Below are positions 61,421 through 64,000 of a stretch of DNA of 64,000 nt, piece by piece. Each line of letters starts with the position of its first letter. Position 1 is the stretch's first letter. The notes below the pieces were generated by a model, which was not told the DNA's origin, searched no databases, and worked only from the letters and a program-made list of their open reading frames with translations. A program made the position numbers and the translations under genes. Source of the stretch: Saprospiraceae bacterium (GTDB taxonomy: Bacteria; Bacteroidota; Bacteroidia; Chitinophagales; Saprospiraceae); the NCBI GenBank assembly GCA_020850225.1, contig JADZFD010000090.1:27496-91495 (forward strand). The letters are read 5' to 3'.

Positions 61421-64000
61421 ATGATTAAAGAGCAACAAATAGAAGATAGTTTAATAGCCAAACTGACTGACCTGAAATACACTCACAGGACAGACATTCG
61501 GGACAAGGCTTCGCTTGAAAAGAATTTCCGTGAAAAGTTTCAAGCACTGAATCGTGTGAATTTGACGGATGCTGAATTTGAACGACTTTTTAAAGAAAAT
61601 ATAAATCCAGACGTTTTTGCATCTTCAAAACGACTGCGTGAAATAAACACTTTTACCCGTGAGGACGGAACACCTCTGCATTACACTTTGGTCAATATCA
61701 AAGATTGGTGCAAAAACGAATTTGAAGTTATCAACCAATTACGCATTAACACCAGCAACAGCCATCACCGATACGATGTAATGTTGCTGATAAATGGAAT
61801 TCCCATTGTTCAATTAGAACTGAAAAGTTTGGAAGTAAGTCCACGAAAAGCCATGCAGCAAATTGTGGACTACAAAAGCGACCCGGGAAATGGCTACACT
61901 AATTCTCTGCTTTGTTTTATGCAGTTGTTTATTGTGAGCAACCGTTCAAACACTTATTATTTTGCCAACAACAATTCTGCTCATTTCAGTTTTAATGCGG
62001 ATGAGCAGTTTTTACCGATTTATCAATTTGCCAGTGAAGACAATAAAAAGATTACGCACTTAGACGACTTTTCAGTAAAGTTTTTGAGCAAATGCACATT
62101 GAGCCAAATGATAAGCAAATACATGGTATTAGTTGCAAGCGAACAAAAATTGTTGGTGATGCGACCGTATCAGATTTATGCGGTGAAGGCAATTGTCAAT
62201 TCTATTCAGGAACACAAAGGCAACGGCTACATTTGGCATACAACCGGAAGCGGAAAAACGCTGACTTCTTTCAAGGCATCTACCCTGCTCAAAGACAATC
62301 CGAATATTGAAAAATGTTTGTTCGTAGTTGACCGTAAAGACTTGGACAGACAAACCCGTGAGGAGTTCAACAAGTTTCAGGAAGGTTGCGTGGAGGAAAA
62401 CACCAACACCGAAACATTGGTTAGACGGATGCTTTCGGAAGATTATGCTAACAAAGTAATTGTTACCACTATTCAAAAATTGGGTTTGGCTTTAGACCCA
62501 AACAACAAAAACAACTATAAAGAACGTTTACAAGCATTGAGTGACAAACGTATTGTTTTCATTTTTGACGAGTGCCACCGTTCGCAGTTTGGTGAAAACC
62601 ATAAAGCTATTAAAGAGTTTTTTCCTAAAACACAGTTATTCGGATTTACAGGAACACCCATTTTTGACAACAATGCAACTTACAAGCAAATTGACGGAAC
62701 AGTTGGCTCGTATGTAACCACCAAAGACATTTTCCAAAATCAGCTACACAACTACACCATCACGCATGCCATTGAAGATAGAAACGTGTTGCGTTTTCAT
62801 ATTGACTATTTCAAGCCCGAACAAAATGTAACGGTTGGAAGCACCGACCACAAAAAAGCAGTTGCAAATGCCATTCTGAAAAAACATGATGCAGCTACAC
62901 ACAGCAAGCGTTTCAACGCATTATTGGCAACGGCTTCTATTAATGATGCAATTGAATACTACGAACTATTCAAAGACATTCAGGCAAGCAAAGCAGAAGA
63001 AGATGAAAACCTGTCTGCCGACCAGGCAGGCTTTATTCCGTTAAATATAGCTTGTGTATTTTCTCCGCCTGCTGAAGGAAACAAAGATGTGCAGCAATTG
63101 CAGGAAGATTTACAACAAGAGAAAGCCGACAACAAAGTTGAACCTGAAAAGAAGAAAAAAGCATTGGAAGCCATTATCAGCGATTACAATAAACAGTATG
63201 GCACCAACCATAGAATCACTGAATTTGACTTGTATTACCAGGATGTGCAGCAACGCATAAAGTTTCAGAAGTTCAGCAATGCCGATTATCCGCATAAGAA
63301 CAAAATTGATTTGGTGATTGTGGTGGATATGTTACTTACAGGCTTTGACAGTAAATACCTGAATACCTTGTATGTGGACAAGAACTTGAAATTCCATGGA
63401 TTGATACAGGCGTTCAGCCGAACCAACCGTATTTTGAATGATACCAAACCTTACGGAAACATTTTAGACTTTAGGCAACAACAAGCCGAAGTGGACAGAG
63501 CCATTGCCCTATTTAGCGGAGAAGATACAGGACGAGCCAAAGAAATTTGGTTGGTTGACCCTGCTCCCAAAGTGATTGAAAAATATCAGGAGGCAGTAAA
63601 GGCAATGGAGAAATGGATGGAAGACAAAAACATGGTAGCAGAACCGCAAGAGGTTTACAACATCAAAGGCGATGCTGCAAGAGTTGAGTTTATCAATCGC
63701 TTTAAAGAAGTGCAACGCCTGAAAACACAGCTTGACCAATACACGGATTTAAACGAAGAACAAAAAGCAAGAATTGATGAACTAATGCCCGAAGAGCAAT
63801 TGCGTTCGTTCCGTAGTTCGTATTTAGAAATTGCCAAACAACTTAAAGAGATTCAGCAAAAAGAAGGAAGCAAAGCACCTGAAAACATTCAGCAATTAGA
63901 CTTTGAATTTGTGTTGTTTGCTTCTTCGGTGGTGGATTATGATTACATCATGAACCTGATTGCCAAATACACACAAGGCACACCGAAAAAGCAGAAAATG
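61421..64000 (+). CDS. hsdR: Type I restriction enzyme HsdR subunit (3' end outside window)
   Basis: The 860 visible codons form one uninterrupted frame that reaches the right edge. HsdR cuts foreign DNA and pumps it using ATP, in complex with HsdM and HsdS. The PD-(D/E)xK nuclease is at about residues 118-135 (YDVMLLINGIPIVQLELKS). The SF2 motor has Walker A TTGSGKT near 272, DECHRS near 385, FTGTP near 407, and motif V/VI around FDSKYLNTLYVDK and QAFSRTNR. Partner genes hsdM and hsdS are not upstream, so they must lie beyond the window or be missing. It probably marks the start of a transferred defence locus. Confidence 0.94.
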   Translation, partial: MIKEQQIEDSLIAKLTDLKYTHRTDIRDKASLEKNFREKFQALNRVNLTDAEFERLFKENINPDVFASSKRLREINTFTREDGTPLHYTLVNIKDWCKNEFEVINQLRINTSNSHHRYDVMLLINGIPIVQLELKSLEVSPRKAMQQIVDYKSDPGNGYTNSLLCFMQLFIVSNRSNTYYFANNNSAHFSFNADEQFLPIYQFASEDNKKITHLDDFSVKFLSKCTLSQMISKYMVLVASEQKLLVMRPYQIYAVKAIVNSIQEHKGNGYIWHTTGSGKTLTSFKASTLLKDNPNIEKCLFVVDRKDLDRQTREEFNKFQEGCVEENTNTETLVRRMLSEDYANKVIVTTIQKLGLALDPNNKNNYKERLQALSDKRIVFIFDECHRSQFGENHKAIKEFFPKTQLFGFTGTPIFDNNATYKQIDGTVGSYVTTKDIFQNQLHNYTITHAIEDRNVLRFHIDYFKPEQNVTVGSTDHKKAVANAILKKHDAATHSKRFNALLATASINDAIEYYELFKDIQASKAEEDENLSADQAGFIPLNIACVFSPPAEGNKDVQQLQEDLQQEKADNKVEPEKKKKALEAIISDYNKQYGTNHRITEFDLYYQDVQQRIKFQKFSNADYPHKNKIDLVIVVDMLLTGFDSKYLNTLYVDKNLKFHGLIQAFSRTNRILNDTKPYGNILDFRQQQAEVDRAIALFSGEDTGRAKEIWLVDPAPKVIEKYQEAVKAMEKWMEDKNMVAEPQEVYNIKGDAARVEFINRFKEVQRLKTQLDQYTDLNEEQKARIDELMPEEQLRSFRSSYLEIAKQLKEIQQKEGSKAPENIQQLDFEFVLFASSVVDYDYIMNLIAKYTQGTPKKQKM

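Noticed and set aside
62092..62310. Plus-strand short frames and antisense frames within 62-64 kb
   Set aside because: The continuous HsdR frame from 61421 to the edge explains the region; the others are shadows.
1..64000. tRNA, rRNA and riboswitch genes
   Set aside because: Spacers were scanned by eye for T-loop-like GTTCGAATC words and conserved RNA hallmarks and none was convincing; a covariance-model search would settle it.

Overview
The window is chromosomal DNA of a low-G+C Bacteroidota bacterium, most likely of the Saprospiria/Chitinophagia side of the phylum. The evidence is a secreted giant protein with a gliding-motility-associated (type B) C-terminal domain, an OmpA/PD40 lipoprotein with the domain order of PorE, a SusC-like TonB receptor regulated by an ECF sigma/FecR pair, a DUF4249 lipoprotein, an S46 dipeptidyl-peptidase, the bacillithiol enzyme BshC, an HU-CCDC81/SPOR protein, many lipoproteins, and promoter elements of the Bacteroidota form TAnnTTTG. 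No Shine-Dalgarno pattern is evident. No rRNA, tRNA, CRISPR array or intact insertion sequence was seen.

Layout. 1-8 kb: housekeeping genes on the minus strand (DnaQ/GIY-YIG nuclease, TerB-like protein, alaS), then pccB on plus and folC on minus, with an IS66-type orfA relic between the last two. 8-13.7 kb: ECF sigma, FecR anti-sigma (TTG start), STN-containing TonB receptor, DUF4249 lipoprotein and a GNAT enzyme, a surface-signalling and uptake operon. 13.8-16.3 kb: minus-strand operon of a saccharopine-dehydrogenase-like protein, a bifunctional nuclease and pdxJ. 16.8-25.3 kb: ftsK, bshC, an MBL hydrolase, an S46 peptidase and an OmpA lipoprotein. 25.9-40.1 kb: a PorE-like lipoprotein, a DUF4298 protein and a 3842-residue secreted protein made of internal repeats. 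40.3-51.2 kb: DEAD-box helicase, cytochrome c, Sco, ferredoxin, pssA, DUF4412 protein, SDR, TlpA-like lipoprotein, a Tudor-like small protein, a beta-helix lipoprotein and an HU/SPOR protein. 51.4-57 kb: a two-component system, ruvB, an A-type Fe-S carrier, a short glucan phosphorylase and superoxide dismutase. 57.4-61.3 kb: ApbE, an ExoX-like exonuclease, an MbnP-like lipoprotein and an MbnH/MauG-type di-heme protein. From 61.4 kb to the right edge: an incomplete type I restriction HsdR.

How the genes work together. The ECF/FecR/TonB receptor/DUF4249 block is a self-regulated import system. The PorE-like and giant genes belong to type IX secretion and cell-surface adhesion. Sco with cytochrome c, and MbnP-like with MbnH-like, are envelope metal/redox modules. 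HsdR probably opens a restriction-modification locus that continues outside the window.

The most unusual observations are: the giant gene, which carries a 551-codon block duplicated in tandem plus a 16-copy Cys-rich repeat array with higher-order duplication; an MbnP-like protein with no tryptophan, although its MbnH partner is known to modify a tryptophan; a glucan phosphorylase with Thr where the pyridoxal-phosphate lysine is expected; and the degraded IS66 orfA.
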